From contig DASXSB010000105.1 of assembly GCA_036506275.1 (NCBI GenBank), positions 1 to 48,364 of the forward strand: a stretch of DNA of 48,364 bases. The letters are read 5' to 3'. The translations under genes were made by a program, and so were the position numbers. Each line of letters begins with the position of its first letter. Position 1 is the first letter of the stretch. The notes beneath the pieces are model-generated. The model had not been told where the DNA came from, did not search any database, and worked only from the letters and a program-made list of their open reading frames with translations. Below are positions 47,999-48,364 of the stretch, piece after piece. The DNA comes from DASXSB01 sp036506275 (GTDB lineage Bacteria; Methylomirabilota; Methylomirabilia; Rokubacteriales; CSP1-6).

Positions 47999-48364
47999 AT
48001 GAGCGAGGCGTGGACGGTTCCGATCGTCGCCGTGGTGTTGAGTCAGATTGCCATCCTTGCGACATCGATCTACCTGCATCGAGGGCTGGCGCACCGATCG
48101 CTTCGGCTCCATCCGGTGGCCGACGTCGTGTTTCGCGCCATTCTGTGGCTCACCACCGGGCAATGCCGGCAGCAATGGGTAGCGGTGCATCGAAAACATC
48201 ACACGTTCACCGACCGCGAGGGCGACCCTCACAGCCCGCGGTGGCGGGGCTTCTGGCGCGTCCAGCTCTTCAATGTGTACTACTACATGCGGGAATGCCG
48301 GAATCCCGTCACGATCGCCACGTTTGCACCGGATCTTCCCGAGGATCGTCTCGATCGGGCCCTC
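47999..48364 (+). CDS. Acyl-CoA/fatty-acid desaturase (5' part; continues past window)
   Basis: ATG 47999 follows GGAGGG by eight bases, and the frame stays open to the window end (122 codons). Residues 9-25 are a membrane helix. The first His box is YLHRGLAHRSL (HxxxxH) and the second is VAVHRKHHTFTD (HRKHH), as in delta-9 acyl-CoA desaturases, which insert a double bond using a di-iron centre. The third His box would lie beyond the window. REGDPHSPRWRGFW is also typical. It would alter membrane fluidity. Confidence 0.93.
   Translation, partial: MSEAWTVPIVAVVLSQIAILATSIYLHRGLAHRSLRLHPVADVVFRAILWLTTGQCRQQWVAVHRKHHTFTDREGDPHSPRWRGFWRVQLFNVYYYMRECRNPVTIATFAPDLPEDRLDRAL

Overview
The window is about 48 kb of GC-rich bacterial chromosome with short intergenic gaps and many 4-base gene overlaps (ATGA, GTGA, and apparently one CTGA). 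The first 15 kb carries slow-evolving housekeeping genes in an order seen in Candidatus Rokubacteria/Methylomirabilota (NC10-like) and some deltaproteobacterial genomes: rplU-rpmA-obgE-proB-proA-nadD-rsfS, then gap-pgk-tpiA-secG. I infer an uncultured, probably soil-type, Gram-negative bacterium of that kind. The phylum call is inference from gene order and composition; no rRNA is present.

Layout. 1-595 (-): HAD hydrolase cut by the window edge. 748-8056 (+): ribosomal proteins L21/L27, Obg GTPase, proline biosynthesis, NAD biosynthesis, ribosome silencing factor, DksA-like zinc-finger protein, LapB-like TPR protein and a ComF-type phosphoribosyltransferase. 8040-11499 (+): a promoter with a perfect TATAAT, then a glycolytic operon ending in secG. 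11501-15069 (+): a family-5 solute-binding lipoprotein and two DppB/DppC-type permeases, with no ATPase nearby. 15186-15270: tRNA-Leu(GAG). It marks the switch to an accessory region that fills the rest of the window and is dominated by stress, envelope and signalling genes.

Accessory region. 15422-24745 (+): a single-domain response regulator, a 68-residue winged-helix protein and a 2,822-residue cyclic beta-1,2-glucan synthase (NdvB type). 24732-26591 (-): an operon of six small genes (GlsB/YeaQ-type membrane protein, four proteins of unknown function, one receiver-only regulator). 26686-30469 (-): polyphosphate genes sixA, a ribbon-helix-helix gene, ppx and ppk1. 30662-34374 (+): winged-helix protein, double-domain KaiC-like ATPase and a hybrid histidine kinase with a PocR-like sensor. 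34276-40779 (-): envelope genes (BrkB/YihY, Tim44-like, two MlaC/HpnM-type proteins, LapA, an HpnN-type RND transporter). 40872-45444 (-): FixJ-type response regulator, its histidine kinase, a small zinc protein, two GlsB-type proteins (one fused to an extra domain) and a GntR-type regulator. 45579-47620 (+): groES-groL, divergent from the GntR gene. The window ends with a small Cys-rich protein and the start of an acyl-CoA desaturase.

Two regulatory signals tie the accessory region together. A near-palindromic motif, best form TATTGGATCTTGGTCCAATA, recurs at five places, each 29-66 bases upstream of a minus-strand gene start (GlsB operon, its internal response regulator, sixA-ppx-ppk1, and both MlaC-type genes). 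A separate inverted repeat, GTGTAC-N10-GTACAC, sits between gntR and groES where a CIRCE element would be expected and is not seen. My reading is a general stress/envelope regulon, perhaps controlled by the FixJ-type two-component system encoded here, plus a chaperonin operon under a GntR-family repressor.
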